Assembly: GCF_036711975.1 (NCBI RefSeq) | Contig: NC_091975.1 | Location: forward strand, 14,138,501-14,202,500 | DNA length: 64,000 nt | Source: Onthophagus taurus | Taxonomy: Eukaryota; Arthropoda; Insecta; Coleoptera; Scarabaeidae | Reading direction: 5' to 3' | Part shown: positions 39,495 to 51,720 of the stretch, one piece after another | Layout: each line of letters opens with the position of its first letter | Numbering within the stretch: the first letter of the stretch is position 1 | Program-made: the position numbers and the translations under genes | Notes under the pieces: generated by a model | Seen by the model: only the letters and a program-made list of their open reading frames with translations | The model's database searches: none | What the model was told of the DNA's origin: nothing

Positions 39495-39982
39495 TTCGAG
39501 ACGATTTTCTATTCGAAACTTTAATTATTTGCGTCTATATATATTATATGAACTTTATTTTATTGCATTATAAATTTCTATTTTCATTTGCATACACTGT
39601 CAATAAATCAAGGTGCGGCGAAGATAAATTTATTTAAAAGTTACTTACGTAAGCAACTTTGTGGTGACTTTGCTTTGATAATAAATATTTAAAACGTAAA
39701 TTCATGACTTTCAATTCACTTTAATAATAAATCTAAACGAATTCATTAAATCATAGTGTTCGTTTGCGAGTTATGTGACGCAAATAACCGTGGTAAATTT
39801 CAACCGTATTGACGACAAGATGTAAATTCATGACCTTCAATTCACGTTGGTAATAACTTCAAACAAATCACAACGCTCGTTTGCGAGTTACTATGTAACG
39901 CAAATCCACACCTTTTAAGATGGATGATGTATCGTTGTTATCTTATAGTTTGCAGTAGTTCTTCAACGCATCAACACACAAA
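39495..39982. other. Polymerase upstream region (B)
   Basis: No gene. Two related blocks (aaattcatgacttcaattcac, cgtttgcgagttatgtgacgcaaat) at about 39690-39790 and 39820-39905 form an imperfect direct repeat. A further word gttacttacgtaagcaactttg occurs here and near 38320. This is probably the polymerase promoter. Confidence 0.45.
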
Positions 39983-42900
39983 ATGTTTGTTTGCAAACGC
40001 TGTCAGTCATCTTTTTCATTAAAACATAATCTCGACCGTCATACAAGAACAATACATAATAAAACCCAATTTGATTGTTCAATATGTGGGAAATATTTTT
40101 CAAGACGTGATAAATTAAACATACATCAACGATCGGTTCATGGATTTCCAATTCAGTCTAAACGTCAAGCACCACCGTCATCAACTAGTGAGATGCAAGT
40201 TCCTGCATCATCATCATCATTATCCACTACTACCAAACGCTATCGAAATTCAACATCACCACCACTTTCAATTAACAAGAAGAAGAAGAATAACAAAGGT
40301 ACGATATGTAAGGTTTGTGATGAATTTTTACCATCGCTCACCTCGCTTGAAACCCATCTTCGAGCGAAGCATGTTGAAGTTATTGACAATAATATTGAAA
40401 AAATAATGTCTTGCTATAAAAATAGGGTAGTTTGCTATAAAATTAGTGGAGCTCAATCTGATGATGATATACCATCATTTTTATTGAAATGTTGTGAAAC
40501 AGTCAACAGACTGATTGAACAGCATCTCGGTGAATATGGTTCGATTAAAGCTCAGATTGAGTTATTAGCTATTTTTATTAAGTCAGGGTTTGATGAAGAT
40601 GGTAATGAAGAAATTATTGCGTCAGAAAAAAATTTTAACACCAAATTTAAAATAATTACTCCATCTACTGCGTTGAATGAGGTATATGATGAGATGACTC
40701 ATGACATTTTAACCCAAAGCGAGGAGTTTCAGGAGCGTGGGTCGGGGTGGGCTTTCTACTCAATATCTCACCTACTCCTTAACATTAACAAATTTCAACC
40801 TATACCAGGGTCATCATATATCCGTTTACCTCAAGAAATCGCTAATAAAAAGGCATGCATCAATATTAAAAACTATGAAGATGATGCATGTCTTGCATGG
40901 TGTTTGACGGCGGCTCTTCATCCCGCGAACCTTCATCAAGACCGGACTTCGAGCTACCCTCATTATAGTCAAGCACTTCATTTACAAGGGATAACATTTC
41001 CCATTATTTTAAAGGATATTATTAAAATAGAAAAATTAAATAATTTAAGTATTAATGTGTATGAATTAGTTCAAAATTTAGATAAGTATGCGGTGGAAGG
41101 ACCAATTTATTTTACGAAACAAAGACGCGAGATTCATATAAATTTGCTTCATCTATACGAAAACGGTAAGGGTCATTTTGTATTAATTAAGAACCTATCC
41201 AGGCTTATATCAAGTCAGTGCACGAACCGTAACGGCTCTATACACCTTTGCGATGGATGTTTCACGCGATTTTCATCAAACGAAAAATTGATTGCGCATC
41301 AAAATCATGATTGCAATCATATCAAAACAATTATTCCCACAAAAAATTTAAAATCAAATCCTAATTTTTTCGGTTTATATACCCCCGAAAATATTTTAGA
41401 ATTTAATAATTATAAATTCACACAGATGGCTCCGTTCGTGATTTATGCTGACTTTGAATCGATTCTACAACCCATCAACTTTTGCGAGCCCAATTCATCC
41501 AAATCTTTTACCGAAAAAGTTGAGATGCATCAGCCCTACAGTTTCGCTTATTACATCGTTTCCACCGTTGATAGCAGTTTCAATAAATTCGAAACGTATA
41601 CGGGACTCGATGCATCTAAAGTTTTTATTTCAAAATTACTCGATGATGTCAAATTTATTTACGACAAATACTTCAAAACCGTAAAACCAATGCTACCTCT
41701 AACGATCGATGAGCAACAGAATTTCGATTCGGCTGAAAATTGTTTTATTTGTCAAAATCCTTTCACATCCGATCAGGTTAAGGTTCGCGATCATTGTCAC
41801 ATAAGCGGTAAATACCGCGGCCCCACCCATTCAAACTGTAATCTAAATTTCAAACTTCAAAACATTATTCCAATATTTTTACACAATTTTAGTGGTTACG
41901 ATTGTCATTTATTTATTAAAGAAATGGCTGATGTGGATGAAGATGGACTTGATGTATTACCGAACAATAAAGAAAACTACATTAGTTTTAGTAAAAGAGT
42001 GTTGGTCGATAAAGTAATTGATGAAGACAGATATGTTGAAAATATTTTTTTAAAATTAAGATTTGTGGATTCATTTAGATTTATGGCATCTTCATTAGAT
42101 TCTTTAGCTGGTAACCTAGAAAAATGTGACTTTATCAATATACGTAAATTCTTTCCACACATTGAACATTTTAAATTGCTAACAAAAAAGGGAATATTTC
42201 CATACAATTATATAACCTCTTTTGATAAACTTAATGATACCTCACTACCACCTAAAAGTATGTTTTACAACAAATTAACTTTAGAAGATATAAGTGATGA
42301 GCAATATTTACACGCTCAACGTGTATGGAAAGAATTTAATTGTCAAAACTTAAAAGAATATTCCGACTTGTACTTAAAGACTGATGTTCTTTTATTAGCT
42401 GATGTTTTCGAGAAATTTAGACGTGTATGTTCTAAAACGTATGGTTTGGATCCGGCTCATTATTATACGGCACCGGGACTTTCTTGGGATGCTATGTTAA
42501 AATTCACGAAAATTAAATTGGAATTGTTAACGGATATAGATCAAGTTCATTTCGTTAAAAAAGGCATCCGTGGGGGTATTTCACAATGCTCCCTACGACA
42601 TGCTAAAGCAAACAATAAGTATATGGAAACTTATGATGCTAATTCACCCTCAAAATTTTTAATGTATTGGGACGCTAACAATTTGTATGGGTGGGCGATG
42701 TCTCAATTTATACCCGTTTCCGATTTTAAATGGATGTCTGAACACGAAATAGAAAATTTAGATTTTAATAATATACCTGATATTGCCGATTTTGGGTATA
42801 TTTTAGACGTTGATATTGAATACCCCGAAATTTTGCACGATCTACATAATGATCTCCCGTTCCTAGCTGAAAACCTACTACCACCTAACGGTAAATGTGA

Positions 42901-43924
42901 AAGTGATAAAAGATTAATTCCAAATTTATTTAATAAGAAAAATTATGTCGTACACTATAGAAATTTAAAACAAGCCGTTGCTCACGGTCTTAAAGTTTAC
43001 AAAATTAATAGAGTTTTATCGTTTAAACAGTCTGCGTGGTTGAAGTCTTACATCGATAAAAATACTGAACTACGTCAATCAGCTAAAAATGCGTTTGAAA
43101 AAGACTTTTTTAAATTAATGAATAACGCGGTTTTCGGTAAAACTATGGAAAATGTTGATAAGAGAGTCGATGTAAGATTAGTGACCAGTTGGGAAGATAT
43201 ATGTATGAAAACGGGTAGACCAAAATTAGGAGCGCGTAGCTTAATCGCTAAATTAAATTTTAAGAATATTAAAACTTTCACGGAAACATTTTCGGCTATT
43301 CAAATGGAACGTCTTCATATCGTTTACGATAAACCTTTATATGTTGGTTTTACGGTTTTAGAGTTGTCGAAATTATTAATGTACAACTTTTTTTATGGTT
43401 TTTTAAAACCAAAGTATGGTGAAGGTATTCGGTTATGTTACATGGATACGGATAGCTTCACCGTTCTAATTAATTCCAATGATGTTTATACAGATGTAAA
43501 ATTAAATTTAAATAAATTTGACACGTCTAACTACAGTCCTGATAATCAGTTTGACGTCCAGTTACAAAATAAAGCGGTTTTAGGTCTCATGAAGGATGAG
43601 AATTGTGGTGAAATTATGGAAGAATTTGTGGGTTTAAGATCGAAGGTGTATGCTAACAGAGTCGCTGATGGACGGGTTACTAAAAAATCCAAAGGTGTAA
43701 AAAAGGCTATCGTGAAACGTAAAATTACTTTTGAAAATTATATTGAATGTTTAAATTCTAAAGCCGTTTTGTTTAGAAAGCAATTATCTTTTAGGAGTTT
43801 TCATCACATAATTTTTACTATGTTACAAAATAAATTGGTTCTTTCACCAAATGATACCAAGCGATGTATTTGTAATGACGGGATTGACACATTAGCTTGG
43901 GGTCATCATAGTATTAATTATTAA
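39983..43924 (+). CDS. Protein-primed family B DNA polymerase (B)
   Basis: 1313 residues, intact. In order: C2H2 fingers at about 1-25, 31-54 and 107-130; a region with DDACLAW (Cys about 301) and GHFVLIKNLSRL (His about 397), matching the OTU-like cysteine domain reported in some Polinton and bidnavirus polymerases; a C2HC finger (LCDGCF...H...C); ExoI FVIYADFESIL (about 483); an endonuclease VII-like Cys/His block (CFICQNPF..VRDHCHISGKYRG, 586-625); ExoII HNFSGYDCH; ExoIII YSDLYLKTDV; PolA DANNLYG (about 896); MNNAVFGK (1046); PolC YMDTDSF (1153). It replicates linear element DNA from a terminal protein. Confidence 0.95.
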   Translation: MFVCKRCQSSFSLKHNLDRHTRTIHNKTQFDCSICGKYFSRRDKLNIHQRSVHGFPIQSKRQAPPSSTSEMQVPASSSSLSTTTKRYRNSTSPPLSINKKKKNNKGTICKVCDEFLPSLTSLETHLRAKHVEVIDNNIEKIMSCYKNRVVCYKISGAQSDDDIPSFLLKCCETVNRLIEQHLGEYGSIKAQIELLAIFIKSGFDEDGNEEIIASEKNFNTKFKIITPSTALNEVYDEMTHDILTQSEEFQERGSGWAFYSISHLLLNINKFQPIPGSSYIRLPQEIANKKACINIKNYEDDACLAWCLTAALHPANLHQDRTSSYPHYSQALHLQGITFPIILKDIIKIEKLNNLSINVYELVQNLDKYAVEGPIYFTKQRREIHINLLHLYENGKGHFVLIKNLSRLISSQCTNRNGSIHLCDGCFTRFSSNEKLIAHQNHDCNHIKTIIPTKNLKSNPNFFGLYTPENILEFNNYKFTQMAPFVIYADFESILQPINFCEPNSSKSFTEKVEMHQPYSFAYYIVSTVDSSFNKFETYTGLDASKVFISKLLDDVKFIYDKYFKTVKPMLPLTIDEQQNFDSAENCFICQNPFTSDQVKVRDHCHISGKYRGPTHSNCNLNFKLQNIIPIFLHNFSGYDCHLFIKEMADVDEDGLDVLPNNKENYISFSKRVLVDKVIDEDRYVENIFLKLRFVDSFRFMASSLDSLAGNLEKCDFINIRKFFPHIEHFKLLTKKGIFPYNYITSFDKLNDTSLPPKSMFYNKLTLEDISDEQYLHAQRVWKEFNCQNLKEYSDLYLKTDVLLLADVFEKFRRVCSKTYGLDPAHYYTAPGLSWDAMLKFTKIKLELLTDIDQVHFVKKGIRGGISQCSLRHAKANNKYMETYDANSPSKFLMYWDANNLYGWAMSQFIPVSDFKWMSEHEIENLDFNNIPDIADFGYILDVDIEYPEILHDLHNDLPFLAENLLPPNGKCESDKRLIPNLFNKKNYVVHYRNLKQAVAHGLKVYKINRVLSFKQSAWLKSYIDKNTELRQSAKNAFEKDFFKLMNNAVFGKTMENVDKRVDVRLVTSWEDICMKTGRPKLGARSLIAKLNFKNIKTFTETFSAIQMERLHIVYDKPLYVGFTVLELSKLLMYNFFYGFLKPKYGEGIRLCYMDTDSFTVLINSNDVYTDVKLNLNKFDTSNYSPDNQFDVQLQNKAVLGLMKDENCGEIMEEFVGLRSKVYANRVADGRVTKKSKGVKKAIVKRKITFENYIECLNSKAVLFRKQLSFRSFHHIIFTMLQNKLVLSPNDTKRCICNDGIDTLAWGHHSINY

Positions 43925-44147
43925 AATTATAATATTAATAAAATTTTTTTCTTTTTTGTTTTTTATTTCTTTTTTGTTCTGTTCAACTGCTAATAAAATT
44001 TTTTATAATAATTGTATCTGAATTCTATAACGTTACATGAATTTTTTTAGTAATTAAATCTGTAAAACAAATATTAATAAAATTTTTAAGTTTTTATTTA
44101 TTTTTTGTTCTGTTCAACTGCTAAGCATTAAACTGGAAAGGTTTCGG
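43925..44147. other. Polymerase 3' flank (B)
   Basis: Several aataaa signals, and a 90-bp partial repeat of TIR sequence (attgtatctgaattctataa) at about 44010-44055. No gene. Confidence 0.5.
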
Positions 44148-44747
44148 TGGTTCGGTGGTTTATTATCTTTAAAGTTTCTAGATTTCTCCTTGCAGCTATC
44201 AGTTCAATTCCTATAACAAGTAAGTATTATGTATATTTCGTTAAGTTACACCACCGAAACTTTTTATATTAATTGTATCTGAATTCTATAACGTCACATA
44301 AATTTTTTTAAATTTATGTGCGCCATCTATCGCCCAACAGACCCCCGCTTAACTATCCACCGCTAGGTGGGCGCGCATCGTCTATCCACCGCCGTTTGGC
44401 GTTACTTCCGCTAGGTGACGTCCCGTGAAGTAGGTAACCAACATCCACCACCCACCGCTAGGTGACACCTCACGACGTAGACAACCAACATGACATGTTT
44501 TAGTTTCACTACACACCACCAGATGGTCAACATAGCGTTAGTTCCACCACCCACCGCTAGGTGGCGTCTCACGACGCAGGCAACCAACATGACATGTTTT
44601 TTAGTTTCACTACACACCACCAGATGGCGCTACAAGCATTTCAAATTTCCCACGCTGTGACGTCACTTCCTGCGCGCGCATGCGCAGACGTCACAGGGGG
44701 ATTAAGGGGATTAACTTCCGGTCGGGAACTCTCGTTTTTATACTACT
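44148..44747. repeat. Right TIR of element B
   Basis: Inverse of 24013-24609: ends ctctcgtttttatactact at 44747. Contains acttccggt (44714-44722), CRE and NRF1-type sites in mirror order and the cctagcggtgg subterminal repeats. Confidence 0.93.
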
Positions 44748-47700
44748 CCGGTAAATCTGGCGACCATATATGTGATATTCAGATGGTAAATATTATTTTG
44801 GAGTATGTTGGAGATAAAAAACGAAATGTGCCCAAAACGTGATATAATGACGATATACGCCGTTTTGAGCCATGTTTCAACTTTCTATCACTTTTGGTTC
44901 CGGTAATTCTGTCGACCATATATGTGATATTCAGATGCCAAATGTTAGATTGGAGCGTGTTGGAGATAAAAAACAAAATGTGCCCAAAACGTGATATAAT
45001 GACGATATACGCCGTTTTGAGCCATGTTTGAACTTTCTATCACTTTTGGTTCCGGTAATTCTGTCGACAATATATTTGATATTCAGGTGGCAAATGTCAC
45101 ATTGGAGCATGTTGGAGATAAAAAACAAAATGTGCACAAAACGTGATATTATGAAGTTATACGCCGTTTTGAGCCATGTTTGAACTTTGTATCACTTTTG
45201 GTTCCGGTAATTCTGGCGATCATATATGTGATATTCAGATGGTAAATATTATTTTAGAGCATGTTGGAGATAAAAAACAAAATGTGCCCAAAACGTGATA
45301 TTGTGACGTATACGCCGTTTTGAGCCATGTTTGAACTTTCTATCACTTTTGGTTCCGGTAATTCTGTCGACCATATATGTGATATTCAGGTGGCAAATGT
45401 CACATTGGAGCATGTTGGAGTTAAGAAACAAAATGTGCCCAAAGCATGATATTATGACGTTATACGCCGTTTTGAGTCATGTTTGAACTTTCTATCACTT
45501 TTGGTTCCGGTAATTCTGGCTGCCATATGTGGGATATTCAGATGGTAAATATTATTTTGGAGCATGTTGGAGATAAAAAACAAAATGTGCCCAAAATGTG
45601 ATATTATGAAGTTATACGCCGTTTTGAGCCATGTTTGAACTTTCTATCACTTTTGGTTCCGGTAATTGTGGCGACCATATATGTGATATTCAGATGGTAA
45701 ATATTAGTTTAGAGCATGTTGGAGATAAAAAACAAAATGTGCCCAAGACGTGATATAATGACGATATACGCCGTTTTGAACCATGTTGGAACTTTCTATC
45801 ACTTTTGGTTCAGGTAATTCTGTCGACCATATATGGATATTCAGGTGGCAAATGTCACATAGGAGCATGTTGGAGTTAAAAAACAAAATGTGCTCAAAGC
45901 GTGATATTATGACGTTATACGCCGTTTTGAAAAATGTTGGAACTTTCTATCACTTTTGGTTCCGATAATTCTGCTGACCATATTTGTGATATTCAGGCGC
46001 CAAATGGCATGTTGGAGCATGTTGGAGATAAAAAACAAAATGTGCCCAAAACGTGATATTATGAAGTTATACGCCGTTTTGAACCATGTTGGAACTTTCT
46101 ATCACTTTTGGTTCAGGTAATTCTGTCGACCATATATGGATATTCAGGTGGCAAATGTCACATAGGAGCATGTTGGAGTTAAAAAACAAAATGTGCTCAA
46201 AGCGTGATATTATGACGTTATACGCCGTTTTGAACCATGTTGGAACTTTCTATCACTTTTGGTTCCGATAATTCTGCTGACCATATTTGTGATATTCAGG
46301 CGCCAAATGGCATGTTGGAGCATGTTGGAGATAAAAAACAAAATGTGCCCAAAACGTGATATTATGAAGTTATACGCCGTTTTGAGCCATGTTTGAACTT
46401 TCTATCACTTTTGGTTCCGGTAATTCTGTCGACCATATAGGTGATTATCAGATGCCAAATGTTGTATTGGAGCATGTTGGTGATAAAAAACAAAATGTGC
46501 CCAAAACGTGATATTATAACGTTATACGACGTTTTGAGCCATGTTTGAACTTTCTATCACTTTTGGTTCCGGTAATTCTGGCGACCATATATGTGATATT
46601 CAGATGGTAAATATTATTTTGAAGTATGTTGGAGATAAAAAACAAAATGTGCATTAAATGTGATATTATGACGTTATACGCCGTTTTGAGCCATGTTTGA
46701 ACTTTCTATCACTTTTGGTTCCGGTAATTCTGTCGACCATATATGTGATATTCAGGTGGCAAATGTCACATTGGAGCATGTTGGTGTTAAAAAACAAAAT
46801 GTGCCCAAAATGTGATATTATGACGTTATACGCCGTTTTGGGCCATGTTTGAACTTTCTATCACTTTTGGTTCCGGAAATTCTGTCGACCATATATGTGA
46901 TATTCAGATGGTAAATATTATTTTGGGGTATGTTGGAGATAAAAAACAAAATGTGCCCAAAACGTGATATTATAACGTTATACGACGTTTTGAGCCATGT
47001 TTGAACTTTCTATCACTTTTGGTTCCGGTAATTCTGGCGACCATATATGTGATATTCAGATGGTAAATATTATTTTGAAGTATGTTGGAGATAAAAAACA
47101 AAATGTGCATTAAATGTGATATTATGACGTTATACGCCGTTTTGAACCATGTTTGAACTTTCTATCACATTTGGTTCCGGTAAATCTGGCGACCATATAT
47201 GTGATATTCAGATGGTAAATATTATTTTGGAGTATGTTGGAGATAAAAAACGAAATGTGCCCAAAACGTGATATAATGACGATATACGCCGTTTTGAGCC
47301 ATGTTTCAACTTTCTATCACTTTTGGTTCCGGTAATTCTGTCGACCATATATGTGATATTCAGATGCCAAATGTTAGATTGGAGCATGTTGGAGATAAAA
47401 AACAAAATGTGCCCAAAACGTGATATAATGACGATATACGCCGTTTTGAGCCATGTTTGAACTTTCTATCACTTTTGGTTCCGGTAATTCTGTCGACAAT
47501 ATATTTGATATTCAGGTGGCAAATGTCACATTGGAGCATGTTGGAGATAAAAAACAAAATGTGCACAAAACGTGATATTATGAAGTTATACGCCGTTTTG
47601 AGCCATGTTTAAACTTTGTATCACTTTTGGTTCCGGTAATTCTGGCGATCATATATGTGATATTCAGATGGTAAATATTATTTTAGGGCATGTTGGAGAT

Positions 47701-50700
47701 AAAAAACAAAATGTGCCCAAAACGTGATATTGTGACGTTATACGCCGTTTTGAGCCATGCTTGAACTTTCTATCATTTTTGGTTCCGGTAATTCTGGCGA
47801 CCATATATTGGATATTCAGATGGTAAATATTATTTTGGAGCATGTTGGAGATAAAAAACAAAATGTGCCCAAAATGTGATATTTTGAAGTTATACGCCGT
47901 TTTGAGCCATGTTTGAACTTTCTATCACTTTTGGTTCCGGTAATTCTGGCGACCATATATGTGATATTCAGATGGTAAATATTATTTTAGAGCATGTTGG
48001 AGATAAAAAACAAAATGTGCCCAAAACGTGATATTGTGACGTTATACGCCGTTTTGAGCCATGTTTGAACTTTCTATCACTTTTGGTTCCGGTAATTCTG
48101 TCGACCATATATGTGATATTCAGGTGGCAAATGTCACATTGGAGCATGTTGGAGTTAAAAAACAAAATGTGCCCAAAACGTGATATTATGACGTTATACG
48201 CCGTTTTGAGCCATGTTTGAACTTTCTATCACTTTTGGTTCCGGTAATTCTGTCGACCATATATGTGATATTCAGGTGGCAAATGTCACATTGGAGCATG
48301 TTGGAGTTAAAAAACAAAATGTGCCCAAAACGTGATATTATGACGTTATACGCCGTTTTGAGCAATGTTTGAACTTTCTATCACTTTTGGTTCTGGTAAT
48401 TCTGTCGACCATATATGTGATATTCAGGTGGCAAATGTCACATTGGAGCATGTTGGAGTTAAAAAACAAAATGTGCCCAAAACGTGATATTATGACGTTA
48501 TACGCCGTTTTGAGCCATGTTTGAACTTTCTATCATTTTTGGTTCCGGTAATTCTGGCGACCATATATGTGATATTCAGATGGTAAATATTATTTTGGAG
48601 CATGTTGGAGATAAAAAACAAAATGTGCCCAAAATGTAATATTATGACGTTTTACGCCGTTTTGAGCCATGTTTGAACTTTCTATAACTTTTGGTTCCAG
48701 TAATTCTGTCGACCATATATGTGATATTCAGGTGGCAAATGTCACATTGGAGCATGTTGGAGTTAAAAAACAAAATGTGCCCAAAACGTGATATTATGAC
48801 GTTATACGCCGTTTTGAGCCATGTTTGAACTTTCTATCATTTTTGGTTCCGGTAATTCTGGCGACCATATATGTGATATTCAGATGGTAAATATTATTTT
48901 GGAGTATGTTGGAGATAAAAAACAAAATGTGCCCAAAAGTGATGTTATGACGTTATACGCCGTTTTGAGCCATGTTTGAACTTTCTATCACTTTTGGTTC
49001 CGGTAATTCTGGCGACCATATAGGTGATTATCAGATGCCAAATGTTGTATTGGAGCATGTTGGAGATAAAAAACAAAATGTGCCCAAAACGTGATATTAT
49101 GACGTTATACGCCGTTTTGAGCCATATTTGAACTTTCTATCACTTTTGGTTCCGGTAATTCTGTCGACAATATATGTGATATTCAGATGCCAAATGTTAT
49201 ATTGGAGCATGTTGGAGATAAAAAACAAGATGTGCCCAAAACGTTATATTATGACGTTATATGCCGTTTTGAGCCATGTTTGAACTTTCTATCACTTTTG
49301 GTTCCGGTAATTCTGGCGACCATATATGTGATATTCAGATGGTAAATATTATTTTGGAGTATGTTGGAGATAAAAAACAAAATGTGCCCAAAAGTGATAT
49401 TATGACGTTATACGCCGTTTTGAGCCATGTTTGAACTTTCTATCACTTTTGATTCCGGTAATTCTGTCGACAATATATGTGATATTCAGATGCCAAATGT
49501 TATATTGGAGCATGTTGGAGATAAAAAACAAGATGTGCCCAAAACGTTATATTATGACCTTATATGCCGTTTTGAGCCATGTTTGAACTTTCTATCACTT
49601 TTGGTTCCGGTAATTCTGGCGACCATATATGTGATATTCAGATGGTAAATATTATTTTGGAGTATGTTGGAGATAAAAAACAAAATGTGCCCAAAAGTGA
49701 TATTATGACGTTATACGCCGTTTTGAGCCATGTTTGAACTTTCTATCACTTTTGATTCCGGTAATTCTGTCGACCATATATTTGATATTCAGATGCCAAA
49801 TGTCACATTGGAGCATGTTGGAGATAAAAAACAAAATGTGCCCAAAACGTGATATTATGACGTTATATGCCGTTTTGAGCCATGTTTGAACTTTCTATAA
49901 CTTTTGGTTCCGGTAATTCTGTCGACCATATAGGTGATATTCAGATGCCAAATGTTATATTGGAACATGTTGGAGATAAAAAACAAAATGTGCCCAAAAC
50001 GTGATATTATGACGTTATATGCCGTTTTGAGCCATGTTTGAACTTTCTATCACTTTTGGTTCCGGTAATTCTGGCGACCATATATGTGATATTCAGATGG
50101 TAAATATTATTTTGGAGTATGTTGGAGATAAAAAACAAAATGTGCCCAAAAGTGATATTATGACGTTATACGCCGTTTTGAGCCATGTTTGAACTTTCTA
50201 TCACTTTTGATTCCGGTAATTCTGTCGACCATATATTTGATATTCAGATGCCAAATGTCACATTGGAGCATGTTGGAGATAAAAAACAAAATGTGCCCAA
50301 AACGTGATATTATGACGTTATATGCCGTTTTGAGCCATGTTTGAACTTTCTATAACTTTTAGTTCCGGTAATTCTGTCGACCATATAGGTGATATTCAGA
50401 TGCCAAATGTTATATTGGAGCATGTTGGTGATAAAAAACAAAATGTGCCCAAAACGTGATATTATGACGTTATACGCCGTTTTGAGCCATGTTTGAACTT
50501 TCTATCACTTTTGGTTCCGGTAATTCCGTCGACGATACAGGTGATATTCAGATGCCAAATGTCACATTGGAGCATGTTGGAGATAAAAAACAAAATGTGC
50601 CCAAAACGTGATATTATGACGTTATACGCCGTTTTGGGCCATGTTTGAACTTTCTATCACTTTTGGATCCGGAAATTCTGTCGACCATATATGTGATATT

Positions 50701-50850
50701 CAGTTGGTAAATATTATTTTGGGGTATGTTGGAGATAAAAAACAAAATGTGCCCAAAACGTGATATTATGACGTTATACACCGTTTTGAGCCATGTTTGA
50801 ACTTTCTATCACATTTGGTTCCGGTAAATCTGGCGACCATATATGTGATA
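44748..50850. repeat. 152-bp satellite array, segment 3
   Basis: About 40 monomers continuing segment 2 across element B; begins with the duplicated ccggta (44748-44753). Variant blocks recur about 2429 bp apart (16 monomers; for example 44779 and 47208, 44931 and 47360) and a 303-bp dimer is repeated at 45783/46086. Ends at gtgata (50845-50850) against the next AGTAGT tip. Confidence 0.95.
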
Positions 50851-51300
50851 AGTAGTATAGAAACGCCGATTCTAGACCGGAAATTGCACCTCCGCACCTC
50901 CGTGACGTCATCAATCCAATGTAAAAGGATAGGGAAGGGTACCAACCTAAGGCGGAGGTGAAAAAAAAAATAGGTTGGTATTGGAAAAGTAACTAGATCT
51001 GGTGAATTTTTTAAAAAGTAACGCGCCACCTAGTGGCTGGTAGTGGAACTAAACCATTACCAACCAGGTAGACGGTTACCTTTTTTAAAAAAGTAACGCG
51101 CCACCTAGTGGTTGGTAGTGGAACTAAACCACTACCAACCAGGTAGACTGTTACTTTTTTAAAAATCACCAGGTCTGGTTACCAACCTATTTTTTCCCCC
51201 AAGCCTTTGGTTGACACCCCTCCCTATCCTTTTACATCGGGCGGATGACGTCACGGAGGTGCGGAGGTGCGACAACTTCCTGTCTAGAATCGGCGTTTCT
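50851..51300. mobile_element. Foldback remnant with Maverick TIR tip
   Basis: Starts agtagtatagaaacgcc. The first about 225 bp are nearly repeated in inverse up to 51300 (ends gaatcggcgtttct): both arms hold the cctccgcacctccg-tgacgtca block (CRE at 50903-50910 and 51246-51253), the aggttggta words and cgccacctagtgg. It therefore looks like two joined TIRs of a Maverick whose interior is gone. The right tip lacks the final atactact and no right-hand target duplication is seen. Confidence 0.7.
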
Positions 51301-51469
51301 GAAAGATGGCGCGCCTCACAACTCTTGAATGCGCGTGCGCAGGAGCTTGGGAATATTCCGGAAAATAATAATAACACAATTTAATTTTTCCCCCCAATCA
51401 ACCCAATAAAAGTATTAATAAACATTTTAATTACATAATAAATAGTAAAAAAATAATAAAAACCTTAAT
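51301..51469. other. CpG-richer flank with NRF1-type site
   Basis: Contains tgcgcgtgcgca (51330-51341), a palindromic NRF1/EWG-type site like those in the TIRs. No gene. Confidence 0.45.
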
Positions 51470-51720
51470 GTTATGGTACTTTTTTTACAAATTCAATTAT
51501 ATGAGCGGGCTTCGGTTTACCAACATCCTTTATTATTATTATTATTATTATTATTATGCACTATACATTGATCTTGTAACCTTCTTGATCGATAATACCC
51601 TTAGCGAGTCGGGTAAGTAAAAACGTTGAGAAGCAAGCCGCCCCCGCTTCTAACTCCATCACAACGGAAGGTGACGACCATGCGCAGCTCGACGAAGACG
51701 TTTTCCATGAACAATAAATA
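51470..51720 (-). pseudogene. Decayed FLPKR-family gene
   Basis: Minus-strand translation in two frames recovers RAW-SPSVVMELEAG and, at the end, KDVGKPKPAHIIEFVKK, matching the family tail of 25144-25449 (KDVGKGNPAHLIDFVK). The centre is frameshifted and a TTA/ATT microsatellite (51531-51556) has expanded inside it. Probably the left arm of the element whose tip is at 50851. Confidence 0.7.

Larger units (their letters stand above)
24013..44747. mobile_element. Element B: complete 20.7-kb Maverick/Polinton
   Basis: Bounded by inverted repeats of about 600 bp with AGTAGTATAAAAACGAG tips and a 6-bp target duplication inside the satellite. It carries integrase, fibre-like protein, conserved unknown, ATPase, phospholipase/core protein, protease, penton, small peptide, capsid, unknown, metalloproteinase, unknown, micro-exon gene and polymerase, plus a left arm with four accessory genes. 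Two single in-frame stops (integrase, fibre) are the main defects seen. Confidence 0.95.
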
